From positions 16,430,001-16,494,000 of the forward strand of contig JAMPIQ010000002.1 in the NCBI GenBank assembly GCA_024699855.1: DNA of 64,000 bases, read 5' to 3'. A program made the position numbers and the translations under genes. Every line of letters begins with the position of its first letter. Position 1 is the stretch's first letter. A model generated the notes under the pieces. It ran no database searches and was not told where the DNA came from. It saw only the letters and a list, made by a program, of their open reading frames with translations. Positions 11,274 to 24,997 of the stretch are shown piece after piece. Origin of the DNA: Aphelenchoides besseyi (lineage: Eukaryota > Nematoda > Chromadorea > Rhabditida > Aphelenchoididae).

Positions 11274-14200
11274 TGATAATCAGATTCTCGTACGAGTAGC
11301 TTTCACTAACCAGTCGATTTGTACAATAAAAAGATGCTTTCTACAACAACGAAATCATATTCCAGAATCCACAAACAATACGATCACGCGCTAACGAAGA
11401 TTTCTATTCAAATTAACAACACAGAAAAATGATATGTCGTTCCGAATGGCTTAGATGGTTGTCGGAAAGCAGGCTCTTAATTATAAGTGGCGGTTCTACG
11501 AAAACACTCCGCGCGTTCATAACGACCACCAAATTTGTTGGATAGAGCTGAGGGTTTGAGGCCATAACGAGAGGGTTTGAAATTGAATTAGTGAACGTTC
11601 GAAAGACGAGAGGCCTAAAAACGAAATCGTCGACAAAACGGCGCTGATGGAGCCCAACTGAACGAACAATCACGTCCGAAAAAGATGTGAAATCGAATCA
11701 TCAATGTTCGTGGATCATCAGCAAATTCTCAAAAGAATTCGATGTGCAAACTTTGCCGCTTCATCCCGAAAACAAACTTGCGATAACACAAAAGATCGAC
11801 GAACAGTCGTTTTTCGGCTCAATGACCTTATCAACCTTCGTACAGTTGGTCGCTTGAGCGGTCAAAAACTCCGTGTGAAGAAACCTGCGAAGAAAACGAC
11901 GTATAGATGCGAACATTTGAGAAGATTTTCAACGAACAAAAACTGGAGTGTAATCAACGAAAAGAATGACGACGATTGTGAGTCACAAAAATCGTTTCAG
12001 TGGGCTGAGAAAAACGGTCGCAGGTGCCGGAAATTGGAAACAACTCGCACATTGAACGAGGCCGATGAATCGAACAAACGATCGAAGATGTAAAGCGACT
12101 ACAAGGAATGTAAAGTCTACCAGAAGGAATGTAATGACCAAATGGATTACAGAAGTTGCGTATGTGTGGCTGAGAGCGATCGGAGGAGGAAGACGAGAGC
12201 TTACGACGTTGAACTTTACGCAAAAAATGTCGAGCCGAAAGCTCGCACGTGAACTCGACTTCCAACATTTGCGTCGATTGTTTGTAATCCTTTTTGTGAA
12301 AACCGCGAACGTGCAAAGCCGTCGACGGGACGTCGTTTAACTCGTTCGCTCGACATGCGCGGAACAGCCGGCTCCTCCTCAACGCGAATATTCTAATTGA
12401 CCGGCGCATCAAAAAGTCGGCGGAGAAGCGTTCCCTTTCGCGGACAGATTCTTGGCCCGTTTCGGCGCTTAATTTCCATTCGCAAACGGTCGTTTGCGTG
12501 TGCGTGGAAAACGCACGACTTCGAAAATTTTTGGTTCGCTTTTACGCGCGTCGATATTATTCCAGCGCCCACGCGATTCGATTTCCGTCCGCAGGTGTTG
12601 GCAATAAAAACGATCGATGTCCTCAGAATTCGAAAAAAAGCGCGCAACATCTTCGTTGACACACGAAGACGCAGAGTTTTTGTCGAAAACGCACGAACAC
12701 TTTCCGGAAAATTTGCATGCTCGCCGATCGAAAGGTCAATCGGCGTGTGAAATTATCCACGCAAACGAATTTATGAGCTCAATATCGTGCATATGATGCG
12801 CGATTTCACTGGATGTTCAGAAGCTGAAAAGGAAATAGAACTCCATTGGAATGCTGTGCTTGTAAACGAAACCGAAACGGAAAGTCCCGGAGGGATGTCT
12901 CGCAGGTAAGCGAAGAGCACAAGAACACCTGAGGTTGTTTGTTTGTTAAAGAACCAGAACATAACTATAAGAGATGCCAATGAAGAGCTGAAACAAGTCG
13001 GAAGCGATTAGAGAACCGCCCCGTGTAATTGGTCGTGAAAAACAACGGGAAATCCAACCGCTTTTTCAACAAGATGAAGATGATACTCTCTCACGATTGT
13101 CAATTGCAAATGAACGGCTGAGCCAATTGGGAACGAAAAAAAGAAGGTGACAAGCCTTCGGACGCGGCAATCGACCACACGGCTGTTCCTTTGTTGCAAT
13201 TAAGGAAGTTTGACTAAAGAAAACCGTTCAATCAATTCGAATGATATCACTGCAAAGGTCACAATTATCGAATCTGCGAACGCATTCGATGGTGCGTTTT
13301 GGTAGTCAATTTGCCGAAAACAATGGCACGTCGCGAGACGATCAACGATTATTGACCAGTCGAGAATGTGAACTCGAAATGAAGAACAAACAAGTGAGAG
13401 CTCACGCTCGGGAAAACTCTCAACCACCGGACTAGTCCAGAAGCTTTTGAAGCGGTTGGAAAAAACAACAATCACTCTTTTAACCCTATCAACTTTTTTA
13501 AAGTCAAATTGGCATGGAAACTCGGCGAGAAGGAACACGCAGAACTGCAAATGGATATACGAACAAAAGACCAAAAACTTTACGTAAAAGAATTTCGGCT
13601 TCGGGACGCCGATTTCCGACTTTTTCTTCTTCGAAGTGCTTGTTGTTGTTGTTTCCGCACTTATTGACGCGGCTTTTGCAACGGCACGTTGTAGAACGTT
13701 GAAGGGGGCAGGTCAAAAGGCGAAAGAGAAAAGTTGCGTTTTTTGAAAACAAGTGAGCGACGGAGACGTTGTGCAAACGACGTCACTCTTGTGTGTGCGA
13801 AGTTTGATGGAAATAATAAGACCACGAGAGTTTGCAAATGAAACAGCTGAAGGCTTCGAACGACAATGGGAACTCGAACTTCTCGTTTTCAATCAACGAA
13901 CCGAATGGCACGTGGCTCGATTTCGGAGCGATGAAAACAAAACGCACACTCATCCGAAGAACACACGCGTTTTTTTGCTACCACCATTCGCTTGGACTGC
14001 CCGTCGAGTTTTTACGAGATCTCGACTTCTTCTGTTTTTTTATTGCCCTCAACCGTCAGCTTTTCGTGGCTCAATTTTCACAAGAGCAATTCATCTTAAT
14101 TTCGACTTCCCATCGTCGGACCTTCTTCGAGTTGAACGCGTTGACTGTCGACCGGAGGAGAACATTAACCGGAGGTTCTCACCGTGAATTCCGCTTCAAT

Positions 14201-16340
14201 GTTGTCGACTAAATGAAACAAAAATAACCGGGATTTTAGCGACACGGAAGTTGCCCATCAACATGCTCACCAACAACAACGTTCACTGGGAAATGTTGCG
14301 ATAAAAGTGGATCAGAAGAAACGGAACGTCAATTAGCGTTTCCATACGATAACAAACGTTCTGGACTCGAACATCACTCAACGACGTTCGTCAATTCGAC
14401 TGAGCGCGGTAATTAGTGTGCTTTCACAACACACTCGTCGCACTCTCGGGACATTCGGGTTTCAGGGCAGCAAAACGGTGATTGAATGCAAGGTGACAAG
14501 CAAACTGTTGAATTTTTTGCTCAAATTAAACGCGAGTTGTTTCATGAAGCAAAAAACTTCTGTTGCGCACACACGTGTTTCTCCCTCGTCTAACACCGTT
14601 AGCGCTGAACACCCACCAGCCAGTGGGGAGGGGGTTCCTCTCGACCACAAACCGATAAAAGCTTCCCCAACAATCGTCTGCGTTCGTCTCCAGTTTATCG
14701 GACCTTTGAATTCAGTGGTTTAAGAGTCCCAAACGTCGAACTGACCACAACCATTTGTTGTTTACATTATTGTCAATGACATTGGATGGCTACGAAATGC
14801 TCAAATGAAGATGAATAGTCGCTTGTTTTTAGGTCCGAAAATTCGGCCTTTTCGAAAGGTGCAATAGCCAGAAGACCATAAAACGCGATGAGTCGATGGA
14901 ATGACGCTTCAAACAAACAACCGCGCCAACGAAACGTGGCGATTGAGCCGGAAACGTGAAAACGAGTAGACGCACGGAAGATGACACTTTACAAGTTGTT
15001 TTACGATCTTGTTGACCATCAAATGGATTTCCGAAGCCCGAACTGTACATTAACGTCGACGGAATTTGCAGAAAAAAGTTCAACTGTTTAGTGAACATCT
15101 CCAACAAAAACTCATTAGATCGACGATCGTTGAACATTTAAGGATAAAGTCAATCGGATTGTTGTTGTTATTCAACCCGATAGTTTTGAAAGAGGAAACG
15201 TTGGAAGATGTTCGAAAATAGAATGACCCAATGAACACAATAACCGTCATTCACAAATACACGTAGATAACATCAAAGAGATGGGTCACTTCATTGGTTA
15301 AGATTGTGTTCGTATTTCAATAAACAATAAGCTCCCCAAAACAGCAGATTGCAACTCGTAAAGTTGCCGTTCAAGGTTGTAAAATCAAATTGACGGTCGA
15401 TTCGCGTATTTCCGGAAATTACGCGCAAAGATGCGACGATCAACAATAACACCCCAAATGTTAAAGCACGCGGTTGCTGTTTTGTCACGTGGTGTCTGGA
15501 AATGACTTTGCGGGCCATCCCAGAAAGAGCTCCGCCTTCGTTTTTTACTCAACATCGGCTCCTTCAGTTGGCAGCGAAGCGATTTGTACGCTCATGGAAA
15601 GAAGCGATTTGCACGTGAATATTCTGGGTGCTCACACCTGCGCGACAAAACAGCTGGCGATTGAAATAACAAAAGAAAAAATCGATGAACTTGCAGGCAA
15701 TCTGCGTCGCCATCTGCTATACGATTCAGAAGACTAATGAGCTTGAAAACTGTAAGTCCACAGCTCAACATCGTGTTCGAACTTGTTTTTGTTCGATAAT
15801 CAACTGATGCGAGGATTTTGCATGAAAATTTTACGGTCAGTTGACACCATTGTCGTCACATGTGAGGCACCTAAGCTCTAACTCATGACTTTAATCCCGA
15901 AAAAGCAAATCTTAGTAGTCGACAAGCGAAACTTTGTACAAACTCGAATAGCCATCGAATTACAAGACACTACTCCAACGACGTGATATTAGTTCTCGTT
16001 TGATTAGAATAACTCAACGATTAAAAACGAAGTCAACGTGAAGTTTATTAGCTAATTGTCCATAAAAACTCATGATTGTTTTGGCAGCTGTGGTAGAAGG
16101 CGGAAGGAACGACGCCAATCATTTCCGATCAATCAATTTTTGTGGCATATGCCAACGGCTTTGTGGTTTCCGACTCTGGATGCCAAAAAACTTACTTGAC
16201 GTCATTTTAACGAATCCACGATCTCTTATTTGCGATCGTATTCAAACATAACATCACGAACTTTATTGCGTATTATTATTTTAGAAAATAGGATTATAAA
16301 CTACAGACGCAGTCTTATAGTAATGAAATGAAAATGTTAG
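11274..16340. other. Intergenic, no recognised gene
   Basis: 5.1 kb upstream of the TPRA1-like gene. Locally GC-richer stretches with many CG dinucleotides occur around 12.2-12.75 kb and 13.5-14.2 kb. They hold frames of up to 144 codons on both strands, but the translations are basic and low in recognisable motifs, and I could not pair them by splice sites. They may be 5' exons, promoters or noncoding sequence. Nothing else is supported. Confidence 0.45.
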
Positions 16341-17508
16341 TTAGGAGATTTTGGACATGATCTCAACTATCGGATCTCGTTTGTAACCGGTCAAACGAAA
16401 GCAGCTTTCTGGCATGTCCATACGACCGGAAAGTAGATGCCAATCGTAGATATCACTCGCATGCCATTGAACGTACGATTCAACAAGTCCGATGGTTACG
16501 TTGGCTAAAGCTGCCGAACACGTTTCCTCAACTATCAAAGCGTGGCATTGTTTGTAGCACTCTTGAAACTTGCAAAGAACCTCCAATTCGTTTTCGTAGG
16601 TTTGAAGTTCGTTTGTGGAGAAGACCTGAAATTTGCGCACATGATCAACAGAAACGATAAGTGGTTTGGCGAGAAAAGTTGAGAATCGACGATCCAAAGA
16701 GCGAAAATACGATGAATAGGTGTGTTGAACGGACGTCGATTATCGAGTTCTATAGTTTGCTAGACCTCAATCTATCATTGAAGTTCAAAAAGAAAAAGCT
16801 TTCAAAACATAAGTTTGGTGTTTGAAATGGAAAACAAAACTAACTTTACCCAAATTCGACTGTTTTGGCTTTTTGGTTTCCATCGCTTTCGCATGACACT
16901 CACGATCGCATTTCAAGAAGTTCAACGGTTCAGTTTCCTGCAAACAACTGCGAGCCGTCAGAAACATCGCTCGTTTGAAATTGCAGAGAAAGTTCGATGG
17001 ACTGAAAACTCGATCTGCGGTCTGAAATTTTATCTAGGTAAAGATTTGAAGTCTTGTACTGACTTCGTCATTACACCGTTCGACAAAACAAGATGTTTGC
17101 TTTTTTGAAAGCTCGCAGTATTGTCGATAGCCGTTCAATTCAAGAAGTATGGGGTGAAAAGGGAAGTCGTAAAAGAAGTTTTCTTTCAAGTTGAACGTCT
17201 GTTCGAACTCTTTCTTCCATTCGTCATTACAATGCTGAAGCCCATAAACGTACAATTGACATTGAACTCACTTGAAAGCACTCAGAATCCGTTTCGTTAT
17301 GTCCAGAAGCGAACATGAAGTCACGTTTAACCCGTTGATGCATTTTGGAGATCTCATCAATCGATTGTATTCGTCGATAAACTTTGTAGTTTCTATCGAA
17401 ATGGTAGGTCTGTAATCGTGAAAAGAAAAACGGTAGTAACACCAAAATGATAAGTAAAAATATACGATGAGCGTATAGAAATTTGAGTAGTGTGTGAAAA
17501 TCGACCAT
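16341..17508 (-). CDS. Cys-rich secreted or signal-anchored protein, CPG4-like domain
   Basis: Four minus-strand exons, all in phase 0: 17508-17272, 17234-17064, 17021-16809, 16625-16341 (906 bases, 301 residues). It starts MVDFHTLLKF with a strongly hydrophobic segment (IFLLIILVLLPFFF) that is either a signal peptide or a signal anchor. Then comes HQRVKRDF, a possible dibasic cleavage site, and a region with about a dozen cysteines in short C-x3-C and C-x8/9-C arrangements (CNFKRAMFLTARSC, CDREC, CKFQECYKQC). The layout resembles nematode chondroitin-proteoglycan-4-type and related secreted domains, and a similar gene lies at 25.7-26.6 kb. The 3' boundary of exon 3 is the least certain: about 14 residues before it could be intronic. 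A secreted or surface role is inferred; the molecular function is not known. Confidence 0.65.
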
Positions 17509-19006
17509 CACAACAAAGTCAATCGACAACTTACCTGATAATAAATCCATTTATCTCGGCGTTGCCGCTCAATTGATCCGATCGAATTAGCGATGTGAAC
17601 GAATCGATCGACACCAAAACGGGTCGTTTAGTTTCACAAGAATGTTCAGCGAACCGTTTTCGGAAGAGGAATTGGACGAAACAAAAAGGTGGTCAGTCAT
17701 CGATAGAACAATGACGAAGAACAGTAAGCCATGCTAGAAGCTATTTATCAATTGAAATCTAGCGTTTTTTGTCGAGCATTTCCGGCCTTTCATTAACGAT
17801 CATTTTGTTCTTATGTGGTTAAACATGACAATAGAGAATCTTTATAGTGTTCTGTTGCGGCTAAATTGAATCAAATCATTGTTGAAGGATTGATGGTTGA
17901 AGCTCAATGATACTGACGGATAGTTCTTGGTTGCACATTTTGAATACAGAAGCTCTTGACGAAGTATCATGAACTGTCTAACGACTTCATATACTCACGG
18001 GTTTTTAATTAACACTATAAATAAACGCTATCAGCTGTTCACCATAAACTTGAAGATGTATGAGAATACCGGTCGGATTCTGAATAACAACTGGACGTAG
18101 ATGACAGTAACAAAACGTCTCTCAAGCACACGAATAGGAAATTCAACACAAATTACAGTGATGGTAAGATATTTAATGACGTGAAAGCCTTCAAAAGCTG
18201 TAATGTGCCTTCTAGCAACGTTCAATGCTAAAGGCATTCACAATCAAGTGCAGTCATATCTCGTAACAAATTTCAATAGAAACTCGATTGATAGTGCGAA
18301 ACTTGTTGTAGTTTTGAGAACGACTCTTTTGTTGAACATCTATCGTAAAAACTGTGTAATTGCGTTTTTCGGCGAACGAGATCTTATCATAACAATCAGC
18401 GCATTATCGGACCGATTAGATTTTCGCCCATTGAGTCTGTCAATTGTCTTCGTTTTCCTGATCATTAAAAGTAAATTGATTGTTGGAGCTCGCAATCAGC
18501 AGTCGTTTGTTTTCATCCCCGCATGTGCACCAAAACATCCGATTCGAAAAATGACAAGGCCAATTGTTAGTCAAACGTCCGAAGTGACACATTTTCATTG
18601 TACCGCGAATGACCAATCCCAATGCCATTTGGTCCCTTTCGCAAACGCTTCTCCCCTTCTCTTCTGCCCGTCTTTTTTGCTCCATATCGCTGTGCGATCT
18701 CTCCAAAACGCCGTTCGGTTGCTTTGCACGCGCGGCGTTTGGCAGAAATGCGCGGACTGTGCGGCGTAATTCGAAAATTTTTGTTTGAAGACGCACGGCT
18801 TAATTCCGCGATTCCCGAGCCTCGTTTGGCCTTTCCCTTGAGGGCACTTCTTTTTGAGAAACTTTGGGTTGGCCAACGCAAGAAGAAGTGACCACTTGTA
18901 CGCGTTGCATCTTCGCGCTTTTTGGTTTAAATTTCCTGTCATTTCAGAGCTCCACATTCTTTTCCTATCAACTAGTTCATCCCGTCGAACATGCAATGGA
19001 AATGTG
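17509..19006. other. Intergenic, divergent promoter region
   Basis: 1.5 kb between the divergently transcribed Cys-rich gene and the UNC-40 homologue. A GC-richer part at about 18.55-18.9 kb lies just upstream of the UNC-40 start and is a candidate promoter or 5' UTR. A 3' splice-like tract at about 18940 could end a 5' UTR intron. The open frames here overlap on both strands and are not recognisable. Confidence 0.4.
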
Positions 19007-22000
19007 ATGAGAGTTCATCGTAAGTGTCTGGTCATTCAACTCGAACGTTTTTTTGTTTCAGAGTACGTAGTTTGTTTTACTTTTCTTTTGTTTTGTGATT
19101 CCGCTGCCCATAAGGAGCCGACGCAAAACGAAACGATTGTAGACGGTTGGTGACTGTTTCGTATACAAGTTCAGTTCGTTGCTTTTTAGATGAATTACTC
19201 GGATTCTTTTTCACCGCAGAACCGAACGATGCGATCGTTGAAAACTCGCCAATCCGGTTTGACTGTTCGTATTCAATAAATCGAACTGATGCGAAAATTG
19301 ATGTCGAATGGCGCAAGGACGGCGCTTTGCTATCGATTACAAACAATTCACGAGTGAATTTGTAAGTGCATTTTTGTTGTCCTGACATGAACATGAATTT
19401 CAGATCAAACAACTCGTTGGTTATCAATGAAAGTAGTGCATTGGACGAGGGCATCTACGAATGTGTTGTTACTGTTCGACGGAAATCCTTTTCATGGATT
19501 TTTGTGTCGAAAAGAGGTCGACTCATAGCTCCAAAGTTTCTTCGTTTTGCTCAACAACCAATAAGCCAAAAAGTTTTTGTTAATTCGGCAGTTGGTTTTC
19601 GTTGTGCAGTTGTAAGTCATCAAGTTACCTTCAGATTTACGATTTTTTGTTAAGGAGACCAATACTCGACTTTTCAATTTGACTGAAAGCGCATTTACTG
19701 TCGAATGGTATCACAACAGTCATTTGATAACCGACGGATCAGGTGAATTTGTAGTCAACTTTAAGTAAGACAATATGATTCTTGCAGAAGGTCTAAACAT
19801 TTTACCTGTTTCACACACGCTGGAGATTTTAAATGCACAGAAACCGCATTCTGGACTCTACCAGTGCAAATGTGTTGCTCGAAAAGGCGCTCAAATCGAG
19901 AGTATTGCAAGTCAGACAGCAACTCTTGACGTTCTTGAAGGTAACATTCCTCAACTGCAATACTTTAAATTGTTTTACAGGCTTTGCGCCCAATGGTGCC
20001 ATTTCATTCGCGTTGCAACCACGAGCACAATCAGTGAATGAGGGCGACGACGTGATTGTTGAGTGTTTGGTGAATTCGAATCAAAAAACAAAAGTCAGTT
20101 TCTTCAAAGATGGACATTTGCTTGATGACTCCAAATACCAACGAGTTGGAATTCTTCGTTCTTCTATTCTTATTTCCAACATAACACGAAAAGAAGCAGG
20201 ATTGTACATTTGCAGAGCGGAGAATTCTGAAGACCAAACTGATGCTTCCGCTTTGATTTCCGTTCACGTACCACCGACTATAACTAAGAGACCAGTTGAC
20301 GTAATTGCTAAGGAAACTGACGATGTTGAGGTTTGAATTCCCGTTCCCACACGCTAAAACACTTGCTTTATAGTTCGAGTGCTCAGCCACCGGTCAGCCC
20401 ACACCAAGAGTTATTTGGACCAAAAACGGCGAAGTGATCACGCCCAGCGAGTACTTCGTTATCGCTGAAGATCGTTTGAAAATCTACGGTCTGATTCGCG
20501 ACGATCAAGGAGTTTACGGTAACTATATGGTCGGAAACAGCAAAGAGTTTTGATTTAGAGTGCTCGGTAAATGGAGTTCATGAGTCGACACATGCTTTCG
20601 CCCAATTGGTCGTGAATCAAGCAGGCAAGTTACTAATTTCAATGTAAACGAGAAGTAGAGATTGTTATAATCGAATCGAAAATGAAAGAGAATTCATTCC
20701 AGAATTTCTTTCTCGTTATTACGAACTGGAACAAAACAGTTCAGTCGAAATGAATCCAAACGATTTAAGACAAAAAGAGTCAAATTCATGTAGGTGGAGT
20801 GACTGATTGAAAAGTGCACCGTTGAATTTGAAACATTAACAACTGAATTGCATCTGAGTTAAAATTTAAGTCTTGAAATGAGTGATACCGAAAATTGTGT
20901 GCAAAAACTGTGGTGATTTAAAAGGAACTTCTGTTTGATCTTAACGCCCCGTTTGAGTGCTGTTGTACAAAATTTGAGGTTTTTTGAAGTAGATAATCTC
21001 TTTTCAGCATTGACACAAGCACTGATTGCCGATAATCGAGATCAACACATTCTACCGTCACCAGTTGGTCTTCAGGCTCAAAGTGTTGGAAGCAAGTCGT
21101 TGAGATTGAAATGGAATCCACCGTTCGGTTTAACTGACGATGTCACCTACAAAATCAGATATCGTGAAGATAAAAGTGATTCAAGGTATATTGTTTTCGA
21201 AATCGTAATTAATGACTTGATTCTGTTTAGTGAAATGATAACAACTTCTCCAACAGCCTCTGTAACAATCATGTCACTCAAGGCGGACACCAACTACGTG
21301 ATTCGTGTCGAAGCAGTTCATGGAAACAAAAGTGGATTGCCGTCTAGTGACCTGCACATTAAAACAAAAACGAATGGTAATTTCAAAATCCATTTTCGAT
21401 AACCTTGGGAAGTTGCAGAGGCCGTAGCTTTGAAAGTTAGCAATTTGAAAGTGACGATGATTGGTTCAGATGGCGCTCAAATTGATTGGGAATCACCGTC
21501 GGTTTCCGACTCCAACTCTTTGCGTTTCAAAGTTTTTTATCGTCGCATCGATGGTGAAGCAGAGGACGAAGAAATTCAAGCGGTAGTGGCGAAGACTACG
21601 TATACGCTGCATAGTTTGAAGAAGAATTCTGAATACTCGGTACGTGTTCAAGTCGTTGATTCCGAAGGTTTGGGACAAACTTCCGATGCAATTCGATTTC
21701 GAACTTATCCGGACATTCCCGGAACACCGCCTTTGAATGTTCGTGCCGATTCAAGCGAACCAGGAACTTTGCGAATTCGTTGGGAACCTCCAAGTGAACC
21801 AAATGGAGTACTTAGTTCGTATAAGATTCGATACAAATTGAAAACCAAAGGATCACGAAGTCATTTGGCAACTGCCGATACGAACTCCCTTGAACATTTG
21901 ATTACAAGTCTGGAACACGGAGTCTATCAGGTGCGAATTGCGGCTCAGAATCAGAATGGAACCGGTCCATACTCCGAATGGATTACTGCTGAGGTTTTGC

Positions 22001-24997
22001 CCGAGGAACAAACCGATGAAGTGGCACCGGCACCTTCAGAACTTCGAGTATTCGCAGAACACGACTCCGTTCACGTGAGTTGGTTGCCACCACGAGAACA
22101 CGGAATCGTTGTACGCGGATATGCGGTTGGTTGGGGCGTTTATGTACCGGATCGTGAAAAAGCGACAGTTGGAGCGGATGTAAGAGAGTATACGATTACC
22201 GGACTGAAACCCAATCGAGAGTATGTGATTTCGGTTCGAGCACTTACTCGAGCTGGTGATGGGTTTCCGATTTATGAAACTGTCAAGTAAGATTGTTTCT
22301 AAAGTTTCAAAACAGTTTAATCCTTATATTTAAGGACTTCTGCCTACTCACGACCTCATCAAACTTCGAATTCGAAAGATGTCGATGGATTGCTGAAGAT
22401 TCCAGATGCGTTGACTGCAGTTGTTGGCTTGCAAGCTGAAAGCGTATCTTCGACTTCAATACGCTTATCTTGGGTAGATTCGAACAACATTTTTAATCCA
22501 ATATATACAGTTCGTTATTCTCAGTAAGTTTTTTCAATCAATTTCGTGATTATCTTAAACTTTTAGTAGTGGCGGCGCCGAACAGTACCAATACGTGAAC
22601 ACATCCGATACAGAGGTTCTAATCGACGGTCTTCAACCAAATACTCAATACGAGTTTGCGGTTCGTCTATTTGATTTGTGGAGTATGAGCGCATTGAGTC
22701 GAACTCAACCGTCAGCTCCATCTTCTGCTCCACGTGATTTGACTGTTGTGCCAAGCTCGTCGATCGAACGCAATGATCCGACTTCTGTTACACTCAATTG
22801 GCAGCCGCCCAAATACGCAAATGGAGAGATTGAAGAGTACATTGTTCTGTACTCCGATCGTTTGGATCTACCTGATCGCGATTGGGTTGTCGACAGTGTT
22901 AAAGGCGATCGTTTGTCGATGAAATTGTTTGCGTTGATGCCAAAAACAACATATTATTTCAAGGTTCAAGCGAGAAATGTGAAAGGTTATGGTCCACTCT
23001 CTCCGGTCGTCACTTATGCTCCCGATCAGTTGGGTTATGTGCCTTCGAACGATGAGCGAGTAAAATTGCTCGATTCGGACAGTAAGAGTCCCGAGTTTAT
23101 CGAAATGGCCATCGAGTTTGTAAAGTAAGTTATTCCTTTAACCGTTATAAATACTATGAACAAACTCGTTTTTAGAAAACACGCGATCTACGTTGCTGGT
23201 GTTTGTTCTCTGATTATTCTGCTTCTCGTCATTCTGTTGGTTGTTGTTTGTTTACGTCGAGGATCATCTGGCAAACCGATACAACGACATCACTACATTG
23301 CCGGACGTAAATTGTCATCGCCCGGTCGTGACAGTATTGGCCGTACGCCGCAAAATGACTGTTGGATTGCTCATACATCGAATCGAGTTGAGTTGATGAC
23401 ATCGGCACCTGTGAATGCTCCTCACGAACTGAAACAGTTCTCAACACACGAAACCCCACCACCACGCTATCAAACCTTACAGGGTAAATTTAACTGCAAA
23501 CTTTTGCATTTTTCTTCTTTATCTTTCTTATCACAACCAACGGTGAAGGATTTAACTTGTTCACTAAAATTTTTTCCCCTCAAGATCCCCCTTACGTTCG
23601 TCGTCGTATACCAACCGTTTCGTTTGCGGTCGATCGACAACCACAGCGTAAATCGCTGCCACCCGGATTTTCGATGAGCACCGGAATTAGTAGCGATTCG
23701 TCGAGTGGCTACGGTGCTATTTCTCGTCGTGCCGTTCATCAACGTGGAATTTTACGTCAAACTCAAAAATCTGACCACGATCCAATGATCACGTCGATTA
23801 CGTCCACTGATTCGGCAATCATGACGTATTCCTCGTTTGAAAGCACAAGCGATACACCCAAACTACCGGCTAACATAGCTCGTCCGTGCATTTTGTCGGC
23901 ACGAAAAGTTTCTTTAGTTCACGGAAACACCGAAAGCCCGGGAAGAGAAACGTCGAATGATTGCAACTGTTCGTCCTTCGAGAATCCACAGAATCGAAAC
24001 AGTGATGCGGGCAGTAAGTGAGCTGTAAAGCCACTGGATTGTCGTGCTCGTTAACAAAAATGAAGTGAACAATCTAAAACGATTTGGTTTCTAATAACGA
24101 ATTGATCTTTCTACTTATCTTTATGTTGCTGTGTCTTTATTTTGTTTAATTGTTCGATTTTAATTTGATCGATTTTCAGGTAACAACTCGTCCATCTCAC
24201 GAAATTATCACAACTCGACTATCAGCTTGGAGGGTCGACAACGAACACCACAGATCGTTTACACGGGAACAAATCGACAGGTTTGAACGGCAATTCAAGC
24301 GGAATTAGCTCGTTTTTAGCATATCAATAAAATTGACATGTCGTCTGATCGAGGATCATCGTTTGGTGGTTCGAATACGATTCTTCAACTCGGACATACG
24401 CCGCCGCTTCCATCAAACGGAAACGACGGAATGGAACCGGGTTATCAAACAGTTCGACACGCCAATCCACTTCGTTCTTTTGTTCACATGAACGTTCCAC
24501 CACCTCCAGAGTCGACTGCAGACATTCGATCCGTTTTTCAATCTCAATCGCCCGTTCAACACGAAACTCGTTTCGCTCGGCCAATGGTCATTGCTTCGCC
24601 CAACAATACTCGTGCATCTACAAGCCGACCAGCAGGAGTCGTTATAGGTAAAATTGCAGAAAACCGGCAACAAAACGATGAAGAGTTTTTAGGACAACGA
24701 TCTACAGCTTCAGGCATCGCACCGATAGGTTTGGCTCAAGCTCAACCACGCGTTAACGTTGCATCAGTTTATTCGCCCTATCAATCGACTTTGGGTTCAA
24801 GAGAGGATTTGCGAAAAGAGTCAAGCAGCGATTTGACTGCAAAGCTAAAAGACGAAAGACCAATTGTAAGTCGACACCTGTTACTTGATTTAATGTTTTC
24901 ATTACAGTCGCAAATCTCCACTGAAGATTTTAATGCCGGACAATTGGACAACATAATCGATACACTACAAAAAATGCAACAGCAATTCGACAGTTAA
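19007..24997 (+). CDS. unc-40: Netrin receptor, DCC/neogenin/UNC-40 homologue
   Basis: A single-pass axon-guidance and cell-migration receptor for netrin. Nineteen exons total 4692 bases (1563 residues): 19007-19019, 19062-19145, 19190-19361, 19404-19611, 19655-19742, 19788-19940, 19981-20330, 20374-20518, 20559-20624, 21008-21185, 21231-21376, 21419-22286, 22335-22523, 22567-23124, 23176-23483, 23585-24013, 24180-24280, 24320-24865, 24908-24997. A 13-base first exon encodes MRVH and joins to a hydrophobic signal peptide ([14 protein letters not shown]). Four Ig domains follow (to about 20.62 kb), then six FN3 repeats (21.0-23.0 kb). The sixth FN3 carries the DCC-like [19 protein letters not shown] and [18 protein letters not shown]. 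The helix is [20 protein letters not shown] at about 23.19 kb, and the cytoplasmic tail is about 470 residues. The last exon ([18 protein letters not shown]) sits where DCC has its P3 motif. Four Ig plus six FN3 is diagnostic of the family. The intron at 20625 is GC-AG. Confidence 0.93.

Noticed and set aside
12397..12750. 117-codon frame and its minus-strand counterpart
   Set aside because: Both strands are open because of GC content; the residues (Arg/Phe-rich) show no motif.
15474..15737. 87-codon plus frame
   Set aside because: The frame has no recognisable content and no matching splice sites.
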